Shown here piece by piece: positions 17,277-25,452 of a stretch of DNA of 44,466 bases. This DNA is from Limnohabitans sp. (GTDB taxonomy: Bacteria; Pseudomonadota; Gammaproteobacteria; Burkholderiales; Burkholderiaceae_C). The notes under the pieces are model-generated. The model worked only from the letters and a program-made list of their open reading frames with translations, was not told where the DNA came from and searched no databases. Location: contig NZ_JAFEIF010000020.1 of assembly GCF_017848645.1 (NCBI RefSeq), positions 1 to 44,466 on the forward strand. Reading direction: 5' to 3'. Position 1 is the stretch's first letter. Each line of letters starts with the position of its first letter. The translations under genes and the position numbers were made by a program.

Positions 17277-18503
17277 ATGCGCACACACATTTCACCCCCC
17301 TTGCCTCGTTGGGCAGCATGGACAGGCTTGGGCTTGCTGTTGGCAGGTTTGGCTGCTTGTGGGGGCGATGACGATCCGCCCGCCATGGGCACACTCCAGC
17401 TCGCCATGACCGATGCACCCGCCTGCGGCTATGACCATGTCTATGTCACCGTGAACAAAATCCGGGTCCACCAAAGCGCTGCGGCCGATGGCTCGGAGTT
17501 GCTGGGCTGGCGCGAGTTGAGCATCCCCGCGCAGCGCATCGATTTGCTCACGCTGACCAATGGCCAGCTGCTGGAGTTGGGCAGCCTGGCCTTGCCGGCG
17601 GGCACCTACCAGCAGGTGCGATTGATTCTGGCAGACAACCCCTCCAACCCGTCTTCCGCCAACCCACTGGCCAATGCGCTGGTGCTCTCGGGCAGCACGA
17701 ACGAGGTGGCACTGAGCATCCCCAGCGCCCAGCGAAGCGGCTTCAAGCTCAAGGCCCTTTTTGAGGTGCAAAACGGTCAGGTGTCCGACATGGTGCTGGA
17801 CTTTGACGCTTGCCGATCCATTGTGCGGGCGGGCGCTTCCGGGCGCTACAACCTCAAACCCGTGGTGGCGGTGATTCCGCGATTGGGCACGGCCATCGAA
17901 GGCTTTGTCGATCCGTCGATCGCGGCCAATGTGGTGGTGAGCACGCGCGACCCCGACAACAACCTGCGCGCCACGGTGCCCAACCCCACCACGGGCAAAT
18001 TCACCTTGGCGTATTTGCCTGCCAACACCAACTACACCGTGGTGGTGTCCGGCCAGGACTTGACCACCGCCGCGATCACCAATGTGCCGGTGTCCCTGGC
18101 CACGGGCGTCACGGCGCTCAACACCGCGCAGACCGCGATCTTGCCTGCGGCTTCGGCCATGGCCTCGGTGGCGGGCGTGGTCACCAACACGGCCAATGAC
18201 TTGCTGACCGAGGCCGTGGTGTCGGCCAGCCAAACCCTGAGCACAGGGCAGGTGCTGGCTGTGGCCTCGACCGGAGTTAACGTGGTCAATGCCGATTTCA
18301 GCCTGCGCCTGCCTTTGGCGGCGGCTGTGAAAGCGACTTATGTTCCGGGAGCAGCCTTGAGCTTCAGCACCGATGGCATGGTGGCCGGGCGCTACAACCT
18401 GAGCGGCACGGCCACCGGCTACACCACCCAAAGCACGGACCCGGTGCTCAACTTGGGGCTGGAGGGCAGCACCACGCTGAAGAATCTGGTGCTGACGCCT
18501 TGA
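17277..18503 (+). CDS. DUF4382 lipoprotein
   Basis: The 408-residue secreted protein has a lipoprotein signal: positive start, hydrophobic run GLGLLLAGLAAC and a lipobox Cys followed by GGDDD, so it should be lipid-anchored. The first half matches the DUF4382 pattern (LQLAMTDAPACGYDHVYVTV, and a region on hydroxyl- and alanine-rich values). The second half looks like a carboxypeptidase-regulatory-type beta sandwich (GFVDPSIAANVVVSTRD, with ITNVPVSLATG). GGAG (17267-17270) lies six bases before the ATG. Function is unknown. A strong hairpin follows, so it is probably transcribed alone. Confidence 0.8.
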   Translation: MRTHISPPLPRWAAWTGLGLLLAGLAACGGDDDPPAMGTLQLAMTDAPACGYDHVYVTVNKIRVHQSAAADGSELLGWRELSIPAQRIDLLTLTNGQLLELGSLALPAGTYQQVRLILADNPSNPSSANPLANALVLSGSTNEVALSIPSAQRSGFKLKALFEVQNGQVSDMVLDFDACRSIVRAGASGRYNLKPVVAVIPRLGTAIEGFVDPSIAANVVVSTRDPDNNLRATVPNPTTGKFTLAYLPANTNYTVVVSGQDLTTAAITNVPVSLATGVTALNTAQTAILPAASAMASVAGVVTNTANDLLTEAVVSASQTLSTGQVLAVASTGVNVVNADFSLRLPLAAAVKATYVPGAALSFSTDGMVAGRYNLSGTATGYTTQSTDPVLNLGLEGSTTLKNLVLTP

Positions 18504-18560
18504 TCCTGTAGTCCAGCCTGAACCCTAAGCCTGTCCGTTCGGGCTGTGTTTGCCGCCTGA

Positions 18561-18590
18561 CCAGGGCCGACCGCGTGTCGGCCTTGGTCG
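18561..18590 (+). terminator. Hairpin terminator after the DUF4382 gene
   Basis: An 11-base stem (18561-18571 with 18577-18587, one G-T pair) encloses the loop CGCGT and is followed by TCGTTT. It lies about 60 bases after the DUF4382 stop and before the ferredoxin gene. The stem is strong and the T tract short. Confidence 0.6.
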
Positions 18591-18646
18591 TTTCAAGGCA
18601 GGTGAAAATACCGCCGTGTTCACACCTTTGGTTTTTCGTCTGCTTC

Positions 18647-18868
18647 ATGCTGCTGCCCCATATTGACACCGAGCGTTGCACCGGTTGCGGCTGGTGCGTG
18701 GCGGCGTGTCCGCCGCGTGTGCTGAGCCTGGAGGTGGTGGCTTGGCGCAAGCGTTCGGTGCTTCACGACGCGCCCGCCTGCACCGGCTGCAGCCTGTGCG
18801 AGCGGCGCTGCCCGTTTGGGGTGATCACGATGAACAAGTTACCCCTGCCTGCTTCGGGACAGGCTTGA
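18647..18868 (+). CDS. Two-cluster 4Fe-4S ferredoxin
   Basis: The 73-residue protein has two complete CxxCxxCxxxCP motifs: CTGCGWCVAACP and CTGCSLCERRCP. It should bind two 4Fe-4S clusters and carry electrons in the cytoplasm. The ATG at 18647 gives a normal N terminus (MLLPHIDTERC); an in-frame upstream extension exists but adds an unlikely Cys/Phe-rich leader. It converges with the dehydrogenase gene four bases later. No partner reductase is next to it. Confidence 0.85.
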   Translation: MLLPHIDTERCTGCGWCVAACPPRVLSLEVVAWRKRSVLHDAPACTGCSLCERRCPFGVITMNKLPLPASGQA

Positions 18869-18872
18869 GGCC

Positions 18873-19754
18873 TCAGGGGCTGGGCCGCTTGGCCAGCAGC
18901 GCGATCAGCTCGGGCACCAGTGCGTTGGGGTCGCCCTCGCGGCAGGCGGTCTCCAGGGTGGTTTTGACCGCTTGGGCCACGGTGTGGTCGGCGTGGGTGT
19001 CACTGGCCATCTGGTTGTAGTAGCTCAGGTCCTTGAGCGCATTGCTCATGGAAAAGCGCAGGCCCGAGGTGTCGCCAGAGAGGAGTGTGGGCTTGAGGCG
19101 ATCGAGCGCCGCGCCCCAGCCGCCGCCTTTGCTGAGCACCTCGACAAAGGTGCTGGCGTCCACGCCGGCGCGCTGGGCGCAAGCCGCGGCCTCGGCCAGC
19201 AGCGTCACGGTGCCCAGCGACACGTAGTTGTGCAAGAGCTTCATGCGGTGCCCCGAGCCAATGGGCCCGGTGTGCACGATGTTTTCTGCAAAGCAGGCCA
19301 GGATGGGGCGGCAGCGCTCAAACAGCGCGGCATCACCACCGACCAGCAAATTCAAACGGCCTTCGGCAGCTTCCTTGGGCGTGCGGGTCATGGGCGAGTC
19401 GAGGAACTGCCCGCCCTGGGCCATGACCAAAGCCGCGACTTTTTCGGTGGAGGCGGGCACGGCCGTGGAGCAGTCGATCACGACGGTGCCGGGACGCAGG
19501 CCCTTCAAGACACCGTCGTCCCCGAGCAGCACCGCTTCGACCTGCGGCGTGCCCGTGACGCACAAGATGATGATGTCTGACAGCGCCGCCAAGGTCTGAG
19601 GCGTGCTGCACGTTTGTGCACCTGCGGCCATCAGGGTGTCCAGCGGCTGGTTGCCCGCGTGTTCGAGGACGGTGAGGTGGTTCCCGTGCTTGAGCAGGTT
19701 GCTCGCGATGCCGTGGCCCATCATGCCAATGCCGATCATGCCGATGTGGGTCAT
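18873..19754 (-). CDS. NAD(P)-dependent beta-hydroxyacid dehydrogenase (HIBADH family)
   Basis: The 293-residue protein has the family layout: Rossmann start HIGMIGIGMMGHGIASNLLK, the substrate loop DSPMTRTPKEAAEG (usually DAPVSGG), and the catalytic Lys in HRMKLLHNYVS. Relatives oxidise 3-hydroxyisobutyrate or reduce tartronate semialdehyde or glyoxylate-type acids; the changed substrate loop leaves the substrate open. The ATG at 19754 is preceded by AAGGAA. The gene is divergent from the TetR gene with about 100 bases between, so that regulator may control it. Confidence 0.82.
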   Translation of the reverse strand: MTHIGMIGIGMMGHGIASNLLKHGNHLTVLEHAGNQPLDTLMAAGAQTCSTPQTLAALSDIIILCVTGTPQVEAVLLGDDGVLKGLRPGTVVIDCSTAVPASTEKVAALVMAQGGQFLDSPMTRTPKEAAEGRLNLLVGGDAALFERCRPILACFAENIVHTGPIGSGHRMKLLHNYVSLGTVTLLAEAAACAQRAGVDASTFVEVLSKGGGWGAALDRLKPTLLSGDTSGLRFSMSNALKDLSYYNQMASDTHADHTVAQAVKTTLETACREGDPNALVPELIALLAKRPSP

Positions 19755-19840
19755 GCTTGTTCCTTTGTGTGAAGCGTCATGTGCCCACTTTAGCCGCGAA
19801 CAGGCCACAAGGGCGTCACTTGTTGGTCAATCAGGCGCTC

Positions 19841-19846
19841 TATACT
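19841..19846 (+). promoter_or_regulatory. -10-like box seven bases before the TetR start codon
   Basis: TATACT at 19841-19846 is followed by seven bases and then the ATG at 19854, which would place the transcript start at the start codon. TTGTTG (19820-19825) is a possible -35 with 15-base spacing. No Shine-Dalgarno is present. The arrangement copies that of the PLP gene on the other strand. Confidence 0.4.
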
Positions 19847-19853
19847 TCGACCG

Positions 19854-20537
19854 ATGAACCAACCGGTACATTCTTCAGAGCAGCCGCTGAGCGCTTGCGG
19901 CGGGGCAGGCCGCACCAATGACCCGGCGCGCACCATGGCCGAGATCCTTGCCGTGGCCACGCACGAATTTGCCGACAAGGGGCTGAGCGGCGCGCGCATC
20001 GACGCCATTGCGGCGACCACGCGCACCAGCAAGCGCATGATCTATTACTACTTCGGCAGCAAGGACGGCTTGTACCTGGCGGTGCTCGAAGAGGCTTACC
20101 GGCGCATGCGGTCCATCGAATCCGATCTGCACCTGGACGACTTGCCGCCTGTGGACGCACTGCAAAAACTGGTGGAGTTCACTTACGACCACCACCGCGA
20201 CAACGAAGACTTCATTCGTCTGGTGATGAACGAGAACATCCAGCGCGGCGACTATTTGCGGCAAAGCCAGAGCATTCAGGCACTCAACACCAACGCCATT
20301 GCCTCGGTGAAAGCGGTGTACGACCGGGGGGTGGCGCAAGGCGTGTTCCGCTCGGGGCTGGACCCGGTGGACATTCACTCGGCGATTTCGGCCTTCACGT
20401 TTTTCAACGTCTCCAACCGCCACACCTTTGGTCTGATTTTTCAGGACCGGGCCAGCCAGGACAAGGCCGATACCCTCAAGCGGGTGCATGTGGTCGAGTT
20501 GATCCTGCGCTTCGTCAGTCAATCCATTTCGGCATAA
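19854..20537 (+). CDS. TetR-family regulator upstream of the TRAP/shikimate genes
   Basis: The 227-residue regulator has an N-terminal helix-turn-helix (ILAVATHEFADKGLSGARID, then TSKRMIYYYFGSKDGLY) and an all-helical ligand domain. It lies between the divergent dehydrogenase gene and the TRAP transporter on its own strand. Control of shikimate or quinate use is inferred from position. The N terminus carries about 27 residues before the conserved part. The next ATG (19935) would cut the first helix, so 19854 is kept although no ribosome site is visible. Confidence 0.88.
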   Translation: MNQPVHSSEQPLSACGGAGRTNDPARTMAEILAVATHEFADKGLSGARIDAIAATTRTSKRMIYYYFGSKDGLYLAVLEEAYRRMRSIESDLHLDDLPPVDALQKLVEFTYDHHRDNEDFIRLVMNENIQRGDYLRQSQSIQALNTNAIASVKAVYDRGVAQGVFRSGLDPVDIHSAISAFTFFNVSNRHTFGLIFQDRASQDKADTLKRVHVVELILRFVSQSISA

Positions 20538-20567
20538 CGGCCAGCTCCCGAATGCGGGCAGGGCCTA

Positions 20568-20604
20568 GGGTAAACACTTACCCCTGGAAAACTAACCAGT
20601 TCGT
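20568..20604. promoter_or_regulatory. Candidate operators in front of the TRAP operon
   Basis: Two dyads lie in the 100 bases between the TetR gene and dctQ: GGGTAA-ACAC-TTACCC (20568-20583), perfect, and ACTAACCAGTTCGT (20591-20604), with arms AC-N-AAC and GTT-N-GT. A -10-like CATTAT follows at 20606-20611. The second site resembles TetR-family operators in form. A related core, AACTGGT, occurs at 2684-2690 before ligJ. Binding is untested. Confidence 0.45.
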
Positions 20605-20637
20605 ACATTATGGGCAAGTCCTTTGTGGAGATGTGTG

Positions 20638-21171
20638 TTGGTTCAAAAAATGATGGATGGGTTGTGCAAAGCCCTGAACCTGGTCATGGCCGTGTGCCTG
20701 GCCGTGATGGTGGTGCTGGTGTTTGGCAACGTGGTCATGCGCTACGGCTTCAACTCGGGCATCACCCTGTCTGAAGAGTTGTCGCGTTGGTTGTTTGTCT
20801 GGATGACCTTCATGGGCGCGATCGTGGCCTTGAAGGAGCACGGCCATTTGGGCACCGACATGCTGGTGGGCCAACTCGGCGCTGCCGGGAAAAAGTTTTG
20901 TTTGGCTTTGTCTTATGTGGCCATGCTGTTCATCTGCTGGCTGCTGTTCAAAGGGGCTTACCAGCAAACCGTGATCAACCTGGGCAGCACCAGCGCGGTG
21001 ATGGAGGCGTCCATGGCCTGGGTGTACGCACCCGGTGTGGTGTTTGCGGTGTTGGGTGGCTTGATTTTGCTGACCGAACTGCTGCGATTGCTGACCGGGC
21101 GCATGCGCGACGAAGACCTGGTCATGGTCCAGGAATCCGAAGAGTCGCCCCACGGCGCTGACAAAACCTGA
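20638..21171 (+). CDS. TRAP transporter small membrane subunit (DctQ family)
   Basis: The protein has about 177 residues with four hydrophobic segments and the DctQ hallmarks GITLSEELSRWLFVWMTFMG and LKEHGHLGTDM. It partners the large permease encoded next. The start is uncertain: GGAG (20627-20630) is seven bases before a TTG at 20638, a GTG lies at 20635, and the first ATG (20650) is too far from it. TTG is chosen for spacing. The stop is 19 bases before dctM. Confidence 0.85.
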   Translation: MVQKMMDGLCKALNLVMAVCLAVMVVLVFGNVVMRYGFNSGITLSEELSRWLFVWMTFMGAIVALKEHGHLGTDMLVGQLGAAGKKFCLALSYVAMLFICWLLFKGAYQQTVINLGSTSAVMEASMAWVYAPGVVFAVLGGLILLTELLRLLTGRMRDEDLVMVQESEESPHGADKT

Positions 21172-21190
21172 GCGCGGCGGAGACAACCAC

Positions 21191-22468
21191 ATGACGATCA
21201 CCATTTTTGTTTTTTCTCTGCTGGGCGCGATGGCCATTGGCATCCCGATCGCTTTTTCTTTGCTGATCTGCGGTGTGGCCCTGATGTGGCACCTGGACAT
21301 GTTCGATGCCCAGATCCTCGCGCAAAACCTGCTCGAGGGCTCGAACAGTTTCCCCCTGCTGGCCGTGCCGTTTTTCATGCTGGCGGGTGAGGTGATGAAC
21401 GCGGGCGGCTTGTCGCGCCGCATCGTGAACTTTGCGATGGCTTGTGTGGGCCACATCAAAGGTGGCCTGGGTTACGTGACCATCATGGCGGCCGTGATCA
21501 TGGCGGCCTTGTCGGGCTCTGCGGTGGCCGATGCGGCCGCCTTGTCGGCTTTGCTCTTGCCCATGATGGTGGCGGCTGGCCACGACCGGGCCCGCTCGGC
21601 GGGGCTGATCGCCTCGGCCGGCATCATCGCCCCGGTGATTCCACCCAGCATCGGCTTTGTGATCTTTGGCGTGGCGGGCAATGTGTCCATCTCCAAACTG
21701 TTCATGGCCGGCATCGTGCCGGGCATCATGCTGGGCGCATCGCTGTGGGTCACCTGGTGGTGGTTGGCGCGGCGCGAGCTGGTGCAGGTGCCGCCGCGCA
21801 AAACCCTGCGAGAAATTGGCGTGGCCATGCGTGAAGCCACATGGGCTTTGGTGATGCCGCTCATTGTGGTGTTTGGTCTGAAGTTTGGGGTCTTCACCCC
21901 GACCGAAGCGGCCGTGGTGGCGGCGGTTTACGCCTTGTTCATCTCTACTTTCGTTTACCGCGAGCTGGGCTTGAAGGACTTGTACCCCTTGTTTGTGAGT
22001 GCTGCCAAAACCAGCGCGGTCGTGATGTTTTTGGTGGCGGCCGCCATGGTCTCGGCCTGGCTCATCACGGTGGCCAATTTGCCCGCCCAGCTGATCGACA
22101 TCCTGCAGCCCATGCTCGACAGCCCCCGTTTGCTCATGTTCACCATCATGGTAATCATCATCGTGGTGGGCACTGCACTCGACATGACGCCCACCATTTT
22201 GCTTTTGACCCCGGTGCTCATGCCGGTGGTCAAGGCGGCAGGCATCGACCCGATTTATTTCGGTGTGCTGTTCATCATCAACTGCGCCATTGGCCTGATC
22301 ACACCGCCTGTGGGCACGGTGCTCAATGCCGTGGCAGGCGTTGGAAAAATCAGCATGGACGAGGTGACCCGGGGGGTCATGCCGTTCATGCTCGCCCAAT
22401 TCACCATCATGTTCGCCATGGTGGCCTTCCCGGCTTTGGTGATGGTGCCCGCGCGTTGGTTTTATTGA
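21191..22468 (+). CDS. TRAP transporter large permease (DctM family)
   Basis: The 425-residue inner-membrane protein has about 11-12 hydrophobic segments. DctM-type stretches are PLLAVPFFMLAGEVMNAGGL, SGSAVADAAALSALL, IPPSIGFVIFG and NCAIGLITPPVGTVLNA. It forms the Na+-coupled transport channel of a tripartite ATP-independent transporter. GGAG lies nine bases before the ATG. With the small subunit and the binding protein it makes a complete three-gene TRAP system. The genes downstream point to shikimate, quinate or a related acid as substrate, which is inferred from context. Confidence 0.92.
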   Translation: MTITIFVFSLLGAMAIGIPIAFSLLICGVALMWHLDMFDAQILAQNLLEGSNSFPLLAVPFFMLAGEVMNAGGLSRRIVNFAMACVGHIKGGLGYVTIMAAVIMAALSGSAVADAAALSALLLPMMVAAGHDRARSAGLIASAGIIAPVIPPSIGFVIFGVAGNVSISKLFMAGIVPGIMLGASLWVTWWWLARRELVQVPPRKTLREIGVAMREATWALVMPLIVVFGLKFGVFTPTEAAVVAAVYALFISTFVYRELGLKDLYPLFVSAAKTSAVVMFLVAAAMVSAWLITVANLPAQLIDILQPMLDSPRLLMFTIMVIIIVVGTALDMTPTILLLTPVLMPVVKAAGIDPIYFGVLFIINCAIGLITPPVGTVLNAVAGVGKISMDEVTRGVMPFMLAQFTIMFAMVAFPALVMVPARWFY

Positions 22469-22556
22469 TTCCCGGGTGTGGTTGTCTGATCGGGTACGCC
22501 TGACAACCAGCCCTTTGATGCACAGCGTACGTCCTTCTTTTATCTGGAGACCCTTC

Positions 22557-23552
22557 ATGAAACGTGTATTCATCAAGTCCTTGATCGCCACCGTGGCGCT
22601 GGCCGCCATGGGCGTGGCTTCGGCGCAAGACAGGACCATCAAGTTCGCCAACCAGAACGCGGCGGGACACCCCATCGTCCAGGGCATGGAGAAGTTCAAG
22701 GAGATCGTCGAGAAGCAGTCCGGCGGCAAACTCAAGGTCAACCTGTTCCCCGGTGGCGCTTTGGGCAGCGACCAGGCCAACGTCTCGGCCATTCAGGGCG
22801 GCACCTTGGAGATGGCCTCGATGAACTCGGGCATCTTTGCCTCGCAGGTCAAGGACTTTGCCGTGTTTGACTTCCCCTTCCTGTTCGCCAGCGGCCAGGA
22901 AGCCGATGTGGTGGTGGACGGTGCCTTTGGCAAAAAGATGCACGCCAAGCTGGAAGAAAAAGGCCTGGTCGGTCTGGGCTACTACGAACTGGGCTTTCGC
23001 AACCTGACCAACGGCCGCCGCGCCATCAACAAGGTCTCGGACATCGAAGGCCTCAAGCTGCGCGTGATTCCCAACCCGATCAACGTGGACTGGGTCAAGG
23101 CCCTGGGTGCCAACCCAACACCTCTGCCATTCCCTGAGCTGTACGCAGCCCTGGAACAAAAGGCGGTGGACGGCCAGGAAAACCCGGTGGCCACCATCAA
23201 CGGCGCCAAGTTGTACGAAGTGCAAAAGCACCTGACCCTGACCGGTCACCAGTACAACCCACAGTCGATTGTGATCAGCAAAAAGTTTTGGGACACCCTG
23301 TCGGCCGCTGACAAGAAAATTCTGAGCGACGCCGCTGCCGAGTCGTCCAAGTTCCAGCGTGCCCAGGCCCGTGCCCAGGAAGCGAGCTTGCTCGAGAACC
23401 TGAAAAAAGGCGGCATGCAAGTGACCACCTTGCCCGCAGCCGAAGTGGCCATCTTGCGCGAGAAGATGAAGCCCGTGATTGCCAAGCACGGCGAGCCGAT
23501 TGCGGCCACCGTGGCCGAGCTGCAAGCCGAGCTGGCCAAGCTGCGCAAGTAA
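22557..23552 (+). CDS. TRAP transporter periplasmic binding protein (DctP family)
   Basis: The 331-residue exported protein has a signal peptide (MKRVFIKSLIATVALAAMG, cleavage after ASA). It has the DctP fold signatures FFPGG-like NLFPGGALGSD, FDFPFLF, GLKLRVIPNP with the conserved Arg that binds the substrate carboxylate, and FPELYAALEQKAVDGQENP. It should bind an organic acid in the periplasm. GGAG (22546-22549) lies seven bases before the ATG. It is the third gene of the TRAP set and is followed by strong hairpins. Confidence 0.92.
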   Translation: MKRVFIKSLIATVALAAMGVASAQDRTIKFANQNAAGHPIVQGMEKFKEIVEKQSGGKLKVNLFPGGALGSDQANVSAIQGGTLEMASMNSGIFASQVKDFAVFDFPFLFASGQEADVVVDGAFGKKMHAKLEEKGLVGLGYYELGFRNLTNGRRAINKVSDIEGLKLRVIPNPINVDWVKALGANPTPLPFPELYAALEQKAVDGQENPVATINGAKLYEVQKHLTLTGHQYNPQSIVISKKFWDTLSAADKKILSDAAAESSKFQRAQARAQEASLLENLKKGGMQVTTLPAAEVAILREKMKPVIAKHGEPIAATVAELQAELAKLRK

Positions 23553-23593
23553 GCCCTGTGGCCACAGCACGCGCCGTGACCCTGGTTTGAGAT

Positions 23594-23650
23594 GAGCCCG
23601 CTGCAGCCTGGTGCTGCAGCGGCTCAGGCCCCGCCTGCAGGGGGCATTTC
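23594..23650 (+). terminator. Two successive hairpins after dctP
   Basis: A stem of 13 pairs with one bulged C (23594-23607 with 23613-23625, loop CTGGT) is followed by GCCCC/GGGGC (23628-23632 with 23641-23645) and then ATTTCCTGATTTCTT. The pair probably ends or damps transcription after the highly expressed binding-protein gene. The shikimate dehydrogenase starts 50 bases on. Confidence 0.55.
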
Positions 23651-23703
23651 CTGATTTCTTCAGCCCACATGCTTGAAAGATGCGGGCCTCTTTCTATCAG
23701 CCC

Positions 23704-24537
23704 ATGATCAACGGCCACACCGAACTCATCGCGCACATCGGCTACCCCACGCACACCTTCAAGTCACCGATGATTTACAACCCGTACTTTGAGGAGGCGG
23801 GTATCAACGCGGTGGTGGTGCCCATGGGCTGCAAAGCCGAGAACTACCCGGTTTTCCTCCGGTCGGTGTTCAGCCTCGACAACATCCGGGGCGCGCTGAT
23901 CACCATGCCGCACAAGGTCAGCACTGTGGGTTTGCTCGACGAAGTCACCGCCACCGTGCGCGTGGCGGGGGCTTGCAACGCGGTCAAGCGCCTGCCCGAT
24001 GGCCGCTTGGTGGGCGACATGTTTGACGGTGCCGGTTTTGTGCGCGGCGTGCAGCGCAAGGGTTTTGACCTAACGGGCAAACGCGTGCTCGTCGTCGGTA
24101 CAGGCGGTGTGGGTTGCGCGATTGCCGCCTCGCTGGCGGGCGCAGGCATTGCAGCCATCAGCCTGTTCGACGTGAACAGCGCGGGTTGCGAGGCCTTGGC
24201 CCAACGATTGAAAACGAATTACACCCAAATCGACGTCCATACGGGCTCGAACGATCCGATCGATCACGACCTCGTCGTCAACGCTACGCCCTTAGGTATG
24301 AACGAGGGCGACCCGTTGCCCCTAGATGTTTCGCGGCTGTCGCCCAAGACCTTTGTGGGCGAGGTGGTCATGAAGGCCGAGACCACCGCGTTTTTGGCCG
24401 CAGCCCAAGCACGCGGTTGCCGCACACAGGTGGGCACGGATATGTTGTATGAACAGATCCCGGCTTATCTGGAATATTTCGGTTTGCCCTCCACCACGGC
24501 AGAAGTCTTGCGCCGTGGTGCCATGCTGAGCTACTAA
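23704..24537 (+). CDS. Catabolic shikimate/quinate dehydrogenase (NAD-type AroE homologue)
   Basis: The 277-residue AroE-family protein has the catalytic pair K71 (ITMPHK) and D108 (DMFDGAG) and a Rossmann motif VVGTGGVGCAIA. After the second Rossmann strand it has LFDVNS: D156 at the tip is the usual sign of NAD preference, against VNRT in the biosynthetic aroE at 16253. NAD use fits oxidation of shikimate to 3-dehydroshikimate. It lies between a TRAP transporter and dehydroshikimate dehydratase genes. An in-frame ATG at 23680 would add eight residues; neither start has a good ribosome site. Confidence 0.88.
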   Translation: MINGHTELIAHIGYPTHTFKSPMIYNPYFEEAGINAVVVPMGCKAENYPVFLRSVFSLDNIRGALITMPHKVSTVGLLDEVTATVRVAGACNAVKRLPDGRLVGDMFDGAGFVRGVQRKGFDLTGKRVLVVGTGGVGCAIAASLAGAGIAAISLFDVNSAGCEALAQRLKTNYTQIDVHTGSNDPIDHDLVVNATPLGMNEGDPLPLDVSRLSPKTFVGEVVMKAETTAFLAAAQARGCRTQVGTDMLYEQIPAYLEYFGLPSTTAEVLRRGAMLSY

Positions 24538-24568
24538 GCCCAACGAATTCCCCTCACGGAGTGAACAG

Positions 24569-25444
24569 ATGACCATGAACAAAGTGGACCGCGAAGCCGT
24601 GCCGGACATGCCCAACCGATTGGGCATTGCCGGCATTGAATTCATCGAATACGCCACCAGCCGACCGCAGGCCTTGGGTCAGGTGCTCGAAAACATGGGC
24701 TTTCGCCCCGTGGCGCGTCACCGCTCGCGTGAGGTGACGCTCTACCGCCAGGGCGGCATGAACCTGGTGGTGAACGCCAACCCAGACGACGCCCGCGTGA
24801 GCAACACCGTGGACGGCCAGCCGGTCATCTCGGCCGTGGCCTTTCGGGCGCAGGACGCACTGAAGGCACACACCCGCTGCATTGATTTGGGTGCATGGAA
24901 CGTGGACAGCCACGCGCAGGCCATGGAGCTGCACATTCCCGCCATCCACGGCCCGGGCGGCAGCCGATTTTACTTTGTGGACCGTTGGAAAGAGTTCTCG
25001 ATCTACGACATCGACTTCAAGCCCATCCCCACCGTGGACCCCAACCCACCTGCGCTGGCTGGAATGAGTTACTTTGGGGTGGTGCAGTACATCGGCGCGG
25101 CCCGCAGCGCCGAATGGCAAACCTATTACGAACACATGTTCGACTTCAGCACCATTTCCGATGAAGAGCGATTTGGCATCTTGCCTAAAGGCAAGCTCAT
25201 GAAAAGCCCTTGCGGCGGTTTCTTGTGGCAATTGGTCGAGCCCGAGCCCTGGATGGACGGCGACGACAGCCCAGAGCGCTTGCAGCGTATTGGTTTTGGC
25301 GTGCCCGATGTGGGGCAAGCCGTGGCTGCGCTCAAGGCCCGTGGTGTGGAGTTTGTCGAGTCCGCCCGCTTGCACCCTGAAGACCGGGGCGCACTGACAC
25401 GCGCCACGCTGGGTTCGGTGGCTTTTGAACTCGTTCACCAATGA
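24569..25444 (+). CDS. VOC/HPPD-like protein, separated C-terminal half of a QuiC-type dehydroshikimate dehydratase
   Basis: The 291-residue protein has two vicinal-oxygen-chelate (glyoxalase-like) repeats, like 4-hydroxyphenylpyruvate dioxygenase. GIAGIEFIEYAT opens the first, and MSYFGVVQYIG and RIGFGVPDVG belong to the second. The C-terminal VAFELVHQ keeps a Glu in the place of the third iron ligand. By eye, the two His ligands of HPPD are replaced (FGVV for the DHVV-type site, LQRIGF for the QHIAL-type site), so true dioxygenase activity is unlikely. In QuiC1 proteins such a domain is fused behind the dehydratase barrel. Here it is a separate gene placed first, overlapping the barrel frame by four bases if that starts at 25441. 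GGAG lies seven bases before the ATG. Confidence 0.75.
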   Translation: MTMNKVDREAVPDMPNRLGIAGIEFIEYATSRPQALGQVLENMGFRPVARHRSREVTLYRQGGMNLVVNANPDDARVSNTVDGQPVISAVAFRAQDALKAHTRCIDLGAWNVDSHAQAMELHIPAIHGPGGSRFYFVDRWKEFSIYDIDFKPIPTVDPNPPALAGMSYFGVVQYIGAARSAEWQTYYEHMFDFSTISDEERFGILPKGKLMKSPCGGFLWQLVEPEPWMDGDDSPERLQRIGFGVPDVGQAVAALKARGVEFVESARLHPEDRGALTRATLGSVAFELVHQ

Positions 25445-25452
25445 GGCCGCAC

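Noticed and set aside
21122..22792. Antisense open frame of 556 codons across dctM
   Set aside because: Its His/Asp/Gly/Arg-rich translation is a shadow of the DctM gene, whose motifs and ribosome site are clear.
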